From NCBI RefSeq assembly GCF_900005765.1, contig NC_041692.1:1922001-1986000 (forward strand): DNA of 64,000 nt, read 5' to 3'. Every line of letters begins with the position of its first letter. The stretch's first letter is position 1. Source of the DNA: Plasmodium relictum. Taxonomy: Eukaryota > Apicomplexa > Aconoidasida > Haemosporida > Plasmodiidae. Below the pieces are notes generated by a model that saw only the letters and a list, made by a program, of their open reading frames with translations, made no database searches and was not told where the DNA came from. Position numbers and translations under genes: made by a program. Shown piece after piece: positions 29,201-44,200 of this stretch.

Positions 29201-32200
29201 TTTTTTTTTAAATAGTAATATTTTAATTCAAGATTTAAGTCGGTATTATTAATAAAAATATACTGAGGTAATAATTCATAAATAAAAATAGAAGGAAAAT
29301 AATTATTTTTAAATTCTTCAAAGTATTTTTCATAATCAATGAAACTTCTATTATAATCAAGTATCCTAATAAAGGGAATATTATAATTATTATCACAGTT
29401 GTAATAATTAAAAAAAGATTTTACCTTAATTAGGCATTTTACATCGAAATTTATTAGTCTATCATATTCATATCTATATATTTTTTCGTTATTTTTATTT
29501 AGTTTTCGATAAGTGGTATTTGTGGTTTTTTTCTTCTTTAAATGAATTGAATTACTTTTTATTTTATCTTGAATATAATTATTGCAATTATAAAAAAATA
29601 AAAGTTTTTTTTTTTTTTCTTCATCATAATTATCTCTCTCTTCGATGCTAACATAATTTTTAATTACTAAATTTTTATCATAATATTCTTTATGCTTCAT
29701 TATTTTTCTGTAATTTAGTTCATAAATTATATTATCTGAATTATAAAGAAATCCTAAATTATTTTTATGTTTCTTAAGAATTACATTAATATATTTTGAT
29801 GATATATTAATATACTGATTGCTATTCAATATGTTATTTTCAAAGTATATTGTTTTATCTTTTTTATTTCTTTTTTTAAATAATTCAAATTTATTTAGAT
29901 TTATATTCTTTGTATTTATTATATCATATGTATTGCAACTTTTTTTTTTATCCAAATCACCATGTAATGTTTTCTTTTCATAATTGTCTTCATTAAACGA
30001 ATTAGGTAAGAAATGCATAACTTTATTGAAATTTTTCTGTCTATAAAATCTTATTTTGAAAATATTATTACATAAATAATATGCATTGCAAACATTTTCA
30101 TAACTATATTCTTCTTTTTTATCACTGAAATAATATGTGCTCATTAAGTCGAAATTGTACGGCAGTTTATGAATAATAACTATAGGAGAAAAAATAATAA
30201 TACTTACAAAAGAAGAAATGTTTGAGTATATTAAATTAGTTTCTAATATGTTATTATCCTTATTAATTATTACAGTTACAATTAATTCAATTACATTGTT
30301 ATTATTCTTGTTCCGAATCCTTATAAAATTGGTTTGAATATGTTCTTTTTTTCCTTTACATTTAAAACAACAATTATTTAATATTCTATTTTTCAATTTA
30401 TTACAACTATAATTTTTTAAATTAGAAAAATTATTAAAACAATTATAAATAGATCTTTTTTTACTTTGAAAGTTTTCATTTTCTATTTTATGATCAGAAC
30501 ATAAAGAAATGTTTTTGTTAAAATTTTCTTTATTACTTTCATATGTATTTAAATTACTTCTTATATTATGTTCATTACTTTCAGTACTATTATTAATGTG
30601 ATTATTACTAATATTATTATTATTAATAGTAGTAGTAGTAATATAATTATTTTTATTATAATTATTTAAGTTCTCTCTATTATTATCCCATATTAAATAA
30701 TTTTTTATGTATGTATTTTCAGAAAAATATAAATCTATATAAATTTGATCGAATTTTTTTAAATTCATATAATAATGATATCCATATGAACTAACAAAAA
30801 TAAATTTGTTTTTCTTTTTATTATTTTCTTTTTTTTTTAAGCTATTATAGATATATAAAAAAAATCCATTAAATAAATAATTATATATGCATACAGGATT
30901 TTTTATAATAATATTTTTTACTATAAATGTACCAACAAATGATTGCTTTATTTTTTTATCATATATAGAATCATTCTCTATAAAATTATCTTCATTTTTC
31001 AAAGAATTATTCAAAAAATAATTATTTAAAGTATAATTTAATGATTCATTATTCTTATGATTTTCATTTTCATCAACTCCCGATTTTTGTGATTCATTGA
31101 TTTTTTTTTTTTTTAAAAACAACGAACTATCCTTTATATTATAATTAAATATTTTATAATATTTATTTATATATATTGCATATACATATACCCTTTTTCT
31201 TATACATATGCTTTTATAATATATTTCATCTGATGATGATTCTTTTTCTATTTTAAATAGGTTTTTTTTTTTTTTTCTTTTTATTTCGGTATTATTATTC
31301 CTATTTATTACAACTGATGGTTCATTTTTTGTATGACTTAAATTTTCATTAGATAAAAATTTGATTTCTCTATTTTTCTTAGTTTTAGTTTTGTTAAACA
31401 TTTCAATTTTTTCTAAGAACTCCATCTTCTTTTCACTATTTTTCATATTATTTTGTATGCATTTTTTTATATGTGAATATTGCTTTTCTTTTCTTGTGAT
31501 ACTATCATTACTATTATCTGTGTTGTCATTTATTCCTTTTTTACAATAAGGAAAATAAAATTTTATCCCATATATATTATTTAAAATAAAAGAATTTAAA
31601 GATATAATATCGTTTCCATTAAGCAACATTCTTTTTATAATTAAACCTGATACATCCTTTTCTAGTAATAAATTTATAGAGGATTTTTTTTTAATTACAC
31701 AAAGAATATTTATATTTATTTTTTTGTTAATAATACAATTACTTACATAAAAATTAATATAATTAATTAATGAATTAATTTTTTCATTTTCGACATCCTT
31801 TCTTTTTTTTATATTGTTTCTATTAATTTTTTTTTTAATTAAATTATATATATAAATAATCTTTAGTAAATGTAATTCATTTAATTTATGAGTATCCATA
31901 TTGTAATTAGCATTATTATTATAGTCCTCATTATTTCCATTACTTTTATTATTATTGATATCGTCATCATCATATATTTCTCTAAGATTATTATTATTAT
32001 AAATATATTTATAAGGATCTAAGTCATTTAAAATATGAATATCTTTATCATAATTTTCTTGATTATAGTTTTTGTTATAATTATTTTGAACATTTTTATT
32101 AGTATTATACATATAATTTGTTTTAGAAAAGTGTTTATTATTTAAAATTTTTTCTATATTATATATTTTCTTGTTCTTACTTATATATGTATCTTTTTTT

Positions 32201-35200
32201 TTTATGTAAAAATATAATTCATCTGTTTTCTTTTTTTTACTATTGATAAAAATATCCTGAATCTTTTTTTTTATTTCTTCTTTCTTTATTTGTTTTATAT
32301 AATTACAAATAGAATAAATAATTTCATAAATTTTTTTATAGAAGACGATTTTATAATTTAACGGAAAACTTGAAAAATTGTATAAATTAAGAGGAGAAAT
32401 AAAATGTAAAAATAAAATTTTGCTTTTTTTGTCAGTTTTTGATACAATTAACATAATATTTTCTTTCTTATTATCCTTATTATTAACGAAAACAGGAATT
32501 ACTTCAGGAAATCTTAGAATATCTACATTCTTTAATTTAAATATTTTTTTGTCTTTTAAGTATAAGTTCCATTTTTCACCTAAGTTAATTTCAGTTTTAT
32601 AAATTTTTATGCTTAATATACATTTACAGTATACATTCGATTTATTAATACTTCTTGACAATCCTACATATATATTATTTGGTAAAATTACTTTATTTTT
32701 TTTATAATTTTTTTTATAAAAATATTTACATTTTGTTTTCAATTTTTTTAGCATATTTATATTTACACCTTGAATCATTCTTTCCATATTATTACTATTT
32801 CTTTTAATTTTCTCTTTCTTCTTTTTTCGATTTATAATTTTTCGAAATTTAATCTTGTGATTTGTGTACATATTATTATTTAAAATACTTGTATAGATAT
32901 TTTTTTTTTTCCTTTTTTTTAATTGTATCCCTACTTTTAATCCACTACAATTATGGAACATTACATAATAATTATTTATATTATTACATGAATATGATAT
33001 ATAATTTTTTTTTTTTTTTTTTAAATCGAAATAATCAATTATTTTAGGATATATATTTGAAAAATAAACAATTTTTTTTTCCCTTTCATTTCTTATTTTA
33101 AGATTATTCATATTATCTATTGTCTTATCATAATAATTTGAGTGTTCTTTATGTAACAAAAGAAATCCATTGTTATTTGCTGGTTCTTCCTTTCTTTCAC
33201 TAAAATCTTTTAAGGTCTTAATTTCATCATTTTTTACTGATTTATTATTCAAAGAAGTTGAATTGAAATAAGAATTTTTGCTTTCATTAGTCATTAAGCT
33301 GTTACTATTTTCAATTTCCATATCTTTTAATGTTTTATACTCTTCTCCCTGCTTTTTTATTTGATTAGCGCCTTTTCCAATATTTAATTTTTTACATTTA
33401 TTTACTTTTTTATTATTTTCGTCCATCTTTTTTTTTAATTTTAAAAACATATTTACTATACTTTTAGCAGTTTTTTTTTTCATTAATTTGTTTTCTTCTA
33501 TCTTTTTCATTATTCTATAATAAATATTTATTAGTAATTCAAAATAGTACTTAAAATGTTTAAGAGTAAGATTAATATAAATTTTATGTGTAAATACAAT
33601 GTAATTGTTTATTTTTTTTAAATTATTAATTTTAATGAAAAATTCTACTTCTTCAATTATACTCTTCCATCTGTTTGCTAATTTATCATATATGCATAAT
33701 TTAAAATTAAAATTGCCTAAAAAATAATTTTTTTTTGCATTTTGAAGCATTTTTTTTGTTGTATTTTTAAAATTCGGATTTTTTTCTATTTTTTTTTCCT
33801 CATTGTTATTTTCATGACACTCAGTATAATAATAATTATTAATGAACTTATAAAAATTTTGAAATTTCTCAAGCTCCTCTCTATTATTATCCTTATCTAA
33901 ATGTATCGTTGATAAATACTTACAATTATGAGAACTTCCCCCGCAAAAATCTCTTATTATTATATTATCAATTTTGCTCTTTTTTTTTGTCAGTTTATCA
34001 TTCTTTAAATTTTCTTTCCTATTATATATTTTATTATAAGATAATTTACCTTTCTTCATACTGTTATATTTATTAATTATAAAAAAATAATCAAATTTAT
34101 CATATGTATTAATATAAATATTTTTTAACAAAAAAAATAAAAACGGATTAGAGCATTTCATACAATAATTGTTTTCTATAAATACTTTAATTTCTTCAAT
34201 TATTATTTTTATTTTTCTTGTTTTATAACTATTTCTATCATTGCTATCTAATTTTATTTTGTTTTGTTTTTTTTCATATTCTATTATATGAGGTAAATTT
34301 ATATTTTTTTTAAATTTAAAAGATTTTGTATTTTCATAAATATTATTATCATGGAAGATGTAATTAGTTAAGTGAGAATAATTTAAAGTATCATTTTTTA
34401 CTTCTTTTTTATTTTTATTTATTAGCAAATCTGAAGCATATTTAGATGGTCTAGTTAAGGAATTAATAAAAATATAATTTTTATTATCATTTATTTTAAT
34501 TAGATTATTAAAATAATAGTTACTTTTAATAATACTTTTATAATTATCAAGTATATTTATGTTATTATTTTTATAACCGTTCTTAAAAGAACATTTATCA
34601 TTATTTTTATTTTTTTCATTTATTTCATATGTAATATTTTTTTTCTCATTATATTCATTTTTATTTTTATTCTTACTTTTAATTTTTTCTTTCTTTTTAA
34701 TTTTTTCAAACATTTTGTCTATGTAACCAACAGGTTTTATGTAATTATAAATATTAAAAATATCAACAAAATCATTGTAATCAAAATGAATAGAACACTT
34801 TTTTAAGGCAAATTTTAATATATTATTATAGTACTTTTTATTCTGTTTTTTTTTTATATTACTACTTTTTAATATATTTGCTTCTTTTAAAATTACTATC
34901 TTTTGCCTATTATCATATTTATCTATTATCAATCCCTTATTTAGTTTTAATAAAAAATTAGTATTGTTATAATTTCCCTTTTCTTTAATATTACAATAAT
35001 TATTATTTTCTACGTTATAATTCTCTTTCCTTGTAAAAATAGAGTTATATTTTTCATTGTAAGAATTTTTTTTTTTTTTTTTTAAATCATTTAATTTCTT
35101 ATATTTTTCTAATTTTTTAATTTTCTTTTTAATATAGGCTAATATATTATTTATACTTTTGTTATTAATTATATAAGTGATTTCTATTTTTAGTTCATTT

Positions 35201-38200
35201 AACTTGTTTCGTTCATTTATGTTTTCTATGTTTTTTTTATTATCAATATATTTAAAATAGTTACTGTTTTGTGTAAAACTGTCACAAAATTTGTTTGATT
35301 TCATTAAATATTTATTATGCTTTTGACAAATAAAATCATTTTCTTGATTAAAATTTTTAATATATTTAATTGATAAATTGGTTATATTAATGTTAAAAGT
35401 GCTATTGACAATAAATGATTCTAAATAATTTTTGTTATAAGGTAATTTACTATGTTCATATATTAATTTAATTTTAGTTCTTTTTAACAATTTTTTTTTA
35501 TATAAAATAGGATAAAAAATAATTTTTTTTTTTTTTTTCTGCTTTTTATAAAATTTTGAATAATGAGTAAAATATTTCCTATCTAAAGAGTTTTTATAAA
35601 CTTTTTTTTTCATCAAATTGCTATAAAGGTTAAGTATACTGTTGCCATACGTATTTTTTTTTTTTTTTTTCTTAATATTATTATTATTATTATTTAGAGA
35701 AAAAAAATTTTTCGTAAAAATATTTTTATTAATAAAGATATCGGAGTTTATTTCATTGTCATTTTTACTACCTAAAACAAGAAAAGAATTTTTTTTTTTC
35801 ATAGAATCTAACGAATTATTTTCCTTCACATTTTCTCTATTTTTATTGCTTTTTATAAAACAAAACAGAAATTTATTGTTTATGTTAATTTCTGATTTAT
35901 TTTTTTTATTGTAAGACTGTTTCAAAATTCTGTCTACGTCATATTTAATATAAATATCATAAATACCATTACTATTATTGATATTGTTTTTACAATTAAT
36001 TAAGTCATTATTCCAGACATTTGTTTTATTAATATTTATCTTTTCTCTATCTTTGTTAATCAGAAGGTTTTTATTACAATTAAATAGATGAACGTAATTT
36101 TTAATGTTGGAAAAATATGTAGATAAATAAACATGAAAAATATTAGAGGAATAAGGTATTTGAATATATATGTGAGTAGTAATTTGGTTTGTTATTATTT
36201 TATTTGTTGATTCAAACATATATATGTATTTTTTTTTAATTTTTGAAAAAAATATATCATATAAATATTTGGAAAAAACAAAACTATTATTGTTATAAAT
36301 ACAATTCTTAAAAAGGGAATAATTTTGTTCAGGTAAAGTAGGGAAGAAATAATCTTCAGATTCTATATCCTTATATATATATTTGTCATTGTTACAATCC
36401 TTGTTATATATATCTTTATATTTAAAAAAATTTTTTTTTTTTTTTTTCTCTCTTATCTCTAAAATAATATTTTTTAAACTTTTTTTCAGAATTTTATATT
36501 CTTTGCTACTTCCATTTAGAAATGATGAATAATTTATATAATTTTTGTTATTTCTTAATGATTTTTTCTTCTTACAAACATCTTTTTTATATATTGCTTC
36601 ATTACTAATTTTTAATTTGTTATTGTATCTTTTACAAGCAATATTTTGATCATCACTACTACCCCAAGCTATATTATTGAAATAGTTAATATTCTCTTTA
36701 TTACTTTGATGATTCATTGGAGTCTTCTTATGAAAAAAGTTTTTCTTATTAGATTTATTAATCTTTTTTTTTCTTTTCTTAGTTCTTTTTAAAGTATTCT
36801 TAAATTTTGAATATAAATATTGACTATTTAAAAAATTGTAATTTAAAAATAGAAGTCTTTCATTTTCATACATATTATAAGATTGTATTATTACTTCTTG
36901 TTTTTTCTTATTTTCATTTTTATTTTTTCCTTTTATTTTTTCAGTCATATAATTTAAGTTATTTAAATATGTTTTATTACTACTTAGGGAATTCCACTTT
37001 TTATTAAAAAAATTAAGAACATTTTTTTTTAATATCTCATTAGAGTTTCTTTTAAATAAGTTTATATTTGAAATATCACTCTTTACATATATACTTGGTC
37101 TTGTATTAGTATCTTCTATATCCTTTTTAAAATACTCATTTAAATAGCTATAATTATTAGATTTTTGCCAACTTAAGTTTGACATAAATTTATGTTTCTT
37201 AAAATTCACAAGATTCAAATTTAAAATAGAATTTCTTTTTAGTTTATTTTGTGCAATTCTATTTTTTGATATATCACTTACGCCTATTAAAAATTCTTCG
37301 TATCTCCATTTTTTATTAGAATTATTATTAATTAAAAAATTTTTCAAAATTTTATTTTTATGAGAAGAATGGTTAATACTTGGTGTATCATTAATATTAC
37401 CAAGAACTGAATTAGAATAACGTACTTTACTTATCTTTTCATCATTTACTCCTTTTAAAAAATTTGTATTAGCAGAATTTTTACGTAAATTGAACATATT
37501 TTTAATACTTTTTTTAAATAATGATTTACTATCATAGTAATATTCATATTTTAGTAATATAAAAATATAATTAATCACAATTGTGTTTATGCATATATTT
37601 GATTCATTTATTCTTATTTTTGTTAATATTGATTTTCCTACACTTTTTTTTTTTTTTTCTTTTTTTAATTGATATATATTCTTTAACTGTTCTCTAATTC
37701 TAATAAAATTTTTATAATTACTTAGATTATTTCTATGAACATCCAAATAATTGCTGATTTCCTGTTTATTTTTCACTATGCCATTATTTTTTAGAATATT
37801 AAAAATATTATTTTCTTTTTTTAAGTTATTTATTATAATTTTTTCATTATTATTTTGAATCATTTTTTCTTCATTTTCATTTTTCCTTTCTTTTTTTTTT
37901 TTTGTTATATAAAAAATTTGTTCTAAAAGTATGCAAGAATATCTTTTTTTTTGATTGTTATATTTGTGTATTAAATAATCTATTTTTTTTAATTGTTTAT
38001 AAGAACGAATTCTTTCTTTATCATTTTTTTTTTTTTTTCTTTTTAATAAATTATTTTTCTTCGTAAATAAAAATAGTTTATATCTGTTTTTTATTTCAAA
38101 AATAAGGTTACAAAATTCTATTTGTTTATTTTTTAAAAGATCGTTATTATCATTAATGTTATACAAAAAATTTGTTTTTATAGAAGCAGAACTATTATTT

Positions 38201-41200
38201 ATACTAATAATATTCATAAAAAAATTAGTATTTTCCCTTTTTTCTTTAATTTTATATGTATGATTTTTTTCTATGTATTTTATTTGTTTGTCATTTTCCA
38301 TTTTATCTTTATTTTTTTCTTCATTTATGTATTTACGTTTAACATCTGTTTGTTCGTCTATCCATACATTATTAAGTCTATTATAAAATAATTCATTAGC
38401 AGAAAAAATAGAGAATGCATTATGGTTTTTATTTTGTCCTTTTAATTTAAAAATATAATTCATTGAATTGTGAATGTTATTTCTTGATGAGATACATATA
38501 GATAATAAATCGTTTTGTTTTTCCTTATATATATAATTTGTAGAATTATAATATATGCCCTCCTCTCTTAAGTAATCCCTTCTTTCATCAATAAATAAAT
38601 ATTCTTTATGGCTCTTTTCCTGATTATATGAGTCTATAAAAGTTTTAGAATGTATTATATTTTTAAATTTTTTTTTTAATTTCATTAATAATCCTATGTT
38701 TTCATAATTTTCTTTTTTTTTCAATTTATTTAAAATTTTATTTTCATCAAAAAGTTCTGCATAACAATGATCTATTATATTTTTTTCTTGAAACACATCT
38801 GAATACAAATGTTTATATTTCGACTGGCCATATTCTTCACTTTTACTAATATTATCTATTTCTTTTTTGTAATTCTTTTTAAAGATATTTTTAGTTATAT
38901 ATTCATTTATAGTAAATTCATTTAAACAAAAGCAAAAAATATTAAACTTTTTAATTTTCCAAACGTTTAAGCTAAGCAAGACTAATTCTATTAATTTATT
39001 TGCATTATTGTCAATTAATTGTACATGTATAGAATTTAATTTAAAATAAAGAAATAAGTTATTATTAACTAACGAAAATAATTTTTCGAAATATAATTTT
39101 TTTTTTTTTAAGACCTGTGTTTTATCCTTAAAATTCTTTTTTTTCTTCTTAGTACATGTATAATCATAAAAATATGTGAAGCATTTTAAGTTATTACGAG
39201 AAAAATACTTTTTATTATAGCTTTTTTGAAAATTTCTTTTACATTCCTTGTTACTTAAGGTATTAAATGAAAATAAATAATCACATTTCTTTTTTTTTTT
39301 TTTTTTTTGCTTCTTGTTATTTCCAAATGCAATTTCTTCTTCATTTAAACTTTCATAAGGTATTAAATTATTATTATTCAGTATGCTATTGTTTTTTGAA
39401 TTAATATTATCTTTTATTATATTTAATATTTCTGAAGTGAAAATTATATTTAAATTTTTTATTTCTATTAGTATATTTATAGAATATTTTTTGTGAAAGA
39501 GATTTTTAATTTCTTCATATATTTCACTTAAATTATTATTTCCATCACTTTTTAAAATAGATATCCTAGAATTTGAATATGAATTATTAAAATTTCTGAT
39601 AAAATCAGAGTAAAAATATTTTATTTCTTTATTTTCTTCATATAATGAGTTAGTATTTTTATGCATCTTATTGGAAATGGATGAATAAGTAGGATGTTCT
39701 ATTTTTTGATAATTTGATAATTTTTTAAATAAATAAAATGAAATGAAAAATTCATTAGATAATGGAATTATAACACTACTTTTGTTTTTTTTTTTTAATT
39801 TGTATTTTAAAAATAATCTTCCTTTTTTATAAGTAATATTTAAATAGTAAAAAATACCAAATATTTCTTGTATCCTATTCTCTCCATTTATATCTTTTTT
39901 CATCTTATCACTTGCATTAATAAAATTATTAATATTAGATAAAGATAGTGCAGAAAATATATTAAAATTATGAAAACACATATGATTAATTCCTTTTATA
40001 TTTTGTTTATGTTTATCTATGTAATTTATTTGACTATATACATTAACAGTGCCTAGGTTTATAAAGAAAGTTTTTTTATTTTTTTTACTGGAAGATAAAA
40101 AATTTATTAACGGCAATTTTATTTTTATGTCTATCAGATAAATAATAGGAATGTTTTTCTTTCCTTTTTTTTTTATATTATTTGGTTTTCTCTTTTTATT
40201 GATATCATTTGTTCTCATTGTATTAAATAGAATATTCTTTTGATATATAAAATTGTTTTTATTTAAGTAATTTCTACATCCTACATAGTTATATTTTCTT
40301 AAATTTTTGTTTTCTTCAAAAAAACTTATATATTTACACTTATTTTCATAAGATACTGTAAAGAGGCTAAACATTTTTTTTTGAAATTTTAAATAATCTT
40401 TATAAATATATTTTGATTTTAAAAAATAAATATCATCTTTATATTTTTTAAAAAGATTTTCTCTAAAATTATGATAAAAAGTTTTATTGGATATTTTTTT
40501 TTTCAAGGGAAGAATAGCAATTACACAATCGTTGATAAATTGATTTAATAACAATAAATCAACAAAAAATAAATAGATATATGATTGATTTATTTGAACA
40601 ATTAATTCATGCATACAATTAATCCTATCATTAGTTTTACTAGCTATGTTATTTATGATAGTATACAATTTAGATTCATAAGAATATTTTGCATAAACAA
40701 AACATCTATTTTTACTATCATTCTTTTTGTTAATTATGTTTGTGTTTGTATTATTGTCCTTCACTTCATAATATAATTTATCATTCTTTTTATTTTTCAT
40801 TTTATTACTTATTTTATTTTTAGTATATTTTTCTTTCTTTTTTAATTTTGTTTTTCTTTCTTGTTTTTCATTAAAAACTTCATCATATTTACTAAAAAAT
40901 ATATATTTGTTATTATAGTTTAAAAATTTGATACTACCTACTTTTAACAGATAACTATGATTTTTAGATAAAATATTAAGAAGAGATACTTCTAATTTGT
41001 TAATAAAAGTATTAGTAAATGATTGCAAAAAAGTTATCTTTATATTTGATATAAAAAAGTTTATGTTTTTATTGATTCTTTGATTAATATATGATAGTGA
41101 ACTATTTTTTTTAGAAATATATAATTTTTTTTTTTTTATGAAAAAAAATTCTTTGTTACTTACTGGGAAACTTCTATTTTTATTATTATAATAAAAATAA

Positions 41201-44200
41201 TTTTTCCCTTTCTTATTAATACAATTTTCATGTTCACTTAAGTAATTATCAGCTATATGCCATTCTTTATTTATATCACTACTGATACTAGAATTACAGA
41301 AATTGTTTTTCCTATTATTTTTAGATATATTTGATGTATATTCATTAGAATTTACATAATTATTGTAATTTATATAATTAAAATAGAAATTAAAAACATC
41401 GTACTTAAAAACTAATTGCATGATTTTGTCTACTATTTGGGTAAGTTTTTGTAAAATAAGAGAAGATATATATAACACATATGAATAAAAAGATAAATTT
41501 ATTTTAACGTTTTTATTTCTTTTATATTTTTCTAGAGTAATTGTTATATCAACTAAAAAATCGTTTTCAATAGATACACCTGTACAGAAATTATCTTCAG
41601 TGAAACCATATGCTTTTTTTTTTGGACTTTTTTTTATTTTTTCCTTATAACCTAATATTTGTGTTTTTATATTTTTATTAAAATAATTATAATTATTTTT
41701 TAATTTTTCATTCATTAAATTTAGAACATAGTAGTTATTTACATTTTCTATTTTCTCCATTAGAGTATTATAAATATAGCCACTTCCTGTTGTTTGATTT
41801 TTACTAATATCACTTTTTAAAAAATCATTTAAATTTGATGAACTGTAATTATTACAATTATTTTCATTCTTTGCATTTAAAGCAATATCATAATTTTTTT
41901 TTCTTGCCCAATTTTTTTTTTTTCTATGAAGTGTACTTGGTCTTTCGCATTCTTCTTTTTCCGTGTAAGATAAGTTGTTGTGTTCTATTTTTTTGTCTAA
42001 ATTGTCATTGAATAAATTATAATTCATATTTTCGTAATTCGTATAATAAGAATAAAAATTATTAATTTCTTCAAGAACCATATTACGGATTAATGTTCTT
42101 ATTAGAAAATTTTTAAACAGACTATTTTCAAAATATATTCCACAACCATATAAAGTAAAATTAAAAGAGTTATCAATAATTACACTTAATTTATCTATAT
42201 ATAACTTTAAAGATATATTTTTATACATTTTTGAAATTTCTAATATATCAAAACTACTTACTTTAGTTTCATTTTTAGTTTCTTTAATTTCTTTTTGATC
42301 ATATAAAATAAAATATACTTTTTTTTTTTTTTTTTTCTTATAATTAGATGTTTGATTAATAAAATTATTTTTCTTCATACTATTACTACTTGATGAAAAT
42401 TTATATTTTTTTGCATTTGTTATTTTATCTTTCTTTTTTAATAAAAAATGAGAATATGTAAAATTTTCGATAACACTGCATTTTAATGATAAATAAAGTT
42501 TATTTGTTTTTTCCTTATATTTTTCTTTTCTATCATTTTTAATTCTATTCTTACGATATATTCTTTTTTTTTTTTCCCTGGAAAATTTAGATAAAAAGAT
42601 AGATTTCTTTTCATGAGAATTTTTTTGAAAATTTATTAAATAATTTTCTTCATTTTTGATAGAATTAAAATAACAGTTACCATTAGAGGTATTGTTTATA
42701 TTTGCTAATGATTTCTTGATTTTATTCAAATTATAAAATATTATATTATTTGAAAAACTATTATAAGAATTTAGAACATACAGAAAAAAATCATTATTAT
42801 TAAATTTATGAATGGAAAAATTACCTGATTTTGAATATGTAATAATTTTCCTTTTGTTATTATAATTATCAATATCTATTTTATCATTACAAGCATATCT
42901 TTCCTTATGGCTACTAACAAGTATTTTGCAGCTATCATTCACTTGATTATCGCTTTTATTTTTTTTTTTATTGATGCTTGAAGATTTATGAGAATAAATT
43001 ATTCTATTTTTCAAATGAATAAATTTAAATAAATTAAGTTTTTTACTCAAATTTAATTTAAATTTTACATATTGTAATTGTTTATTTTTTTGACAAGCAA
43101 ATTCAACTGCTTTGCAACTGAAAATAAAAGAAGGAACAATGGAATTCTTACCCATATATATATATAATAGCACAGGTGTAAGAAAAATTATTTTTTTGTT
43201 ATTTCTATTTTTTTTTTTTCTTTTTATTACAAAATGTTTATTATATATAAGTTTCTTATTACTTCGTAATTCCATAAATACGCATAATGATATATCTCTA
43301 TTATTTTCATTATTATTAGTTTGTTTATTTATCAAACTATGATCATGTTCAATTTCTTTTTTTCTTGTTTTTGTTAATTTCCAATTTATATTGTTTTCTT
43401 CTTTTAAAATTGAAGAATTATATGAAATTTTATATGGATGCATAACTGAACTTGTGAAAGAATGTGATAACAAATCATTAAGTGTCTTCTCTTTATCTTT
43501 CGAATAACCAAAAGAATTTATGTTACATGAAATACTAGTTGATAAACAATTTTTTCTATTATAAGAACTTTTCGTTTTAAAATAATTATATCCATTTGAT
43601 ATATATCCACTTTTAGAACTACATATTTTAAAATTATTTAAAGAATTTTTTGAAGTTTTTTTTTCTTTTTGATTTAATGAAGAAATATAATTAGGAGTAT
43701 GTTCCATTTTTCTCTTAAAAATATTTAAGGAATTTTTCTTCTTTTTAGGTAAAAAAAAATATTTATTATTACTTTCTTTAGAATTTAAACTATTATATGA
43801 GAAACATCTCTTTTTATATATATATTTTTTTTTATTCAATAAATTTGTATTTCTTTTTGAATAAGAATTATGAATTTTTAAATAATACCAATTCCTCAAA
43901 AACACATATGGATAATATTCCGATGACATTATAAGTGATTTATTTAAAACAAATTTTCTTTTTTTCTTTTTCTTTTTATAATCATTCGTACTTTTACATT
44001 CATTACTATCCTTACTTTTATTATTATCATTATTCTCCACCTTATCTTTACTTTCAATATTATTCTCAATTTTTATTTTATTTTCATTCTTCAACTTACC
44101 TTGATATGAATTATTCATTTTGTCTTTTTCTTTTTTTTTGTTAAAGAATTTTTTATTTGAATTATTTTTGCAAAAAGTATTTAGCTTCCTTATGCCGAAT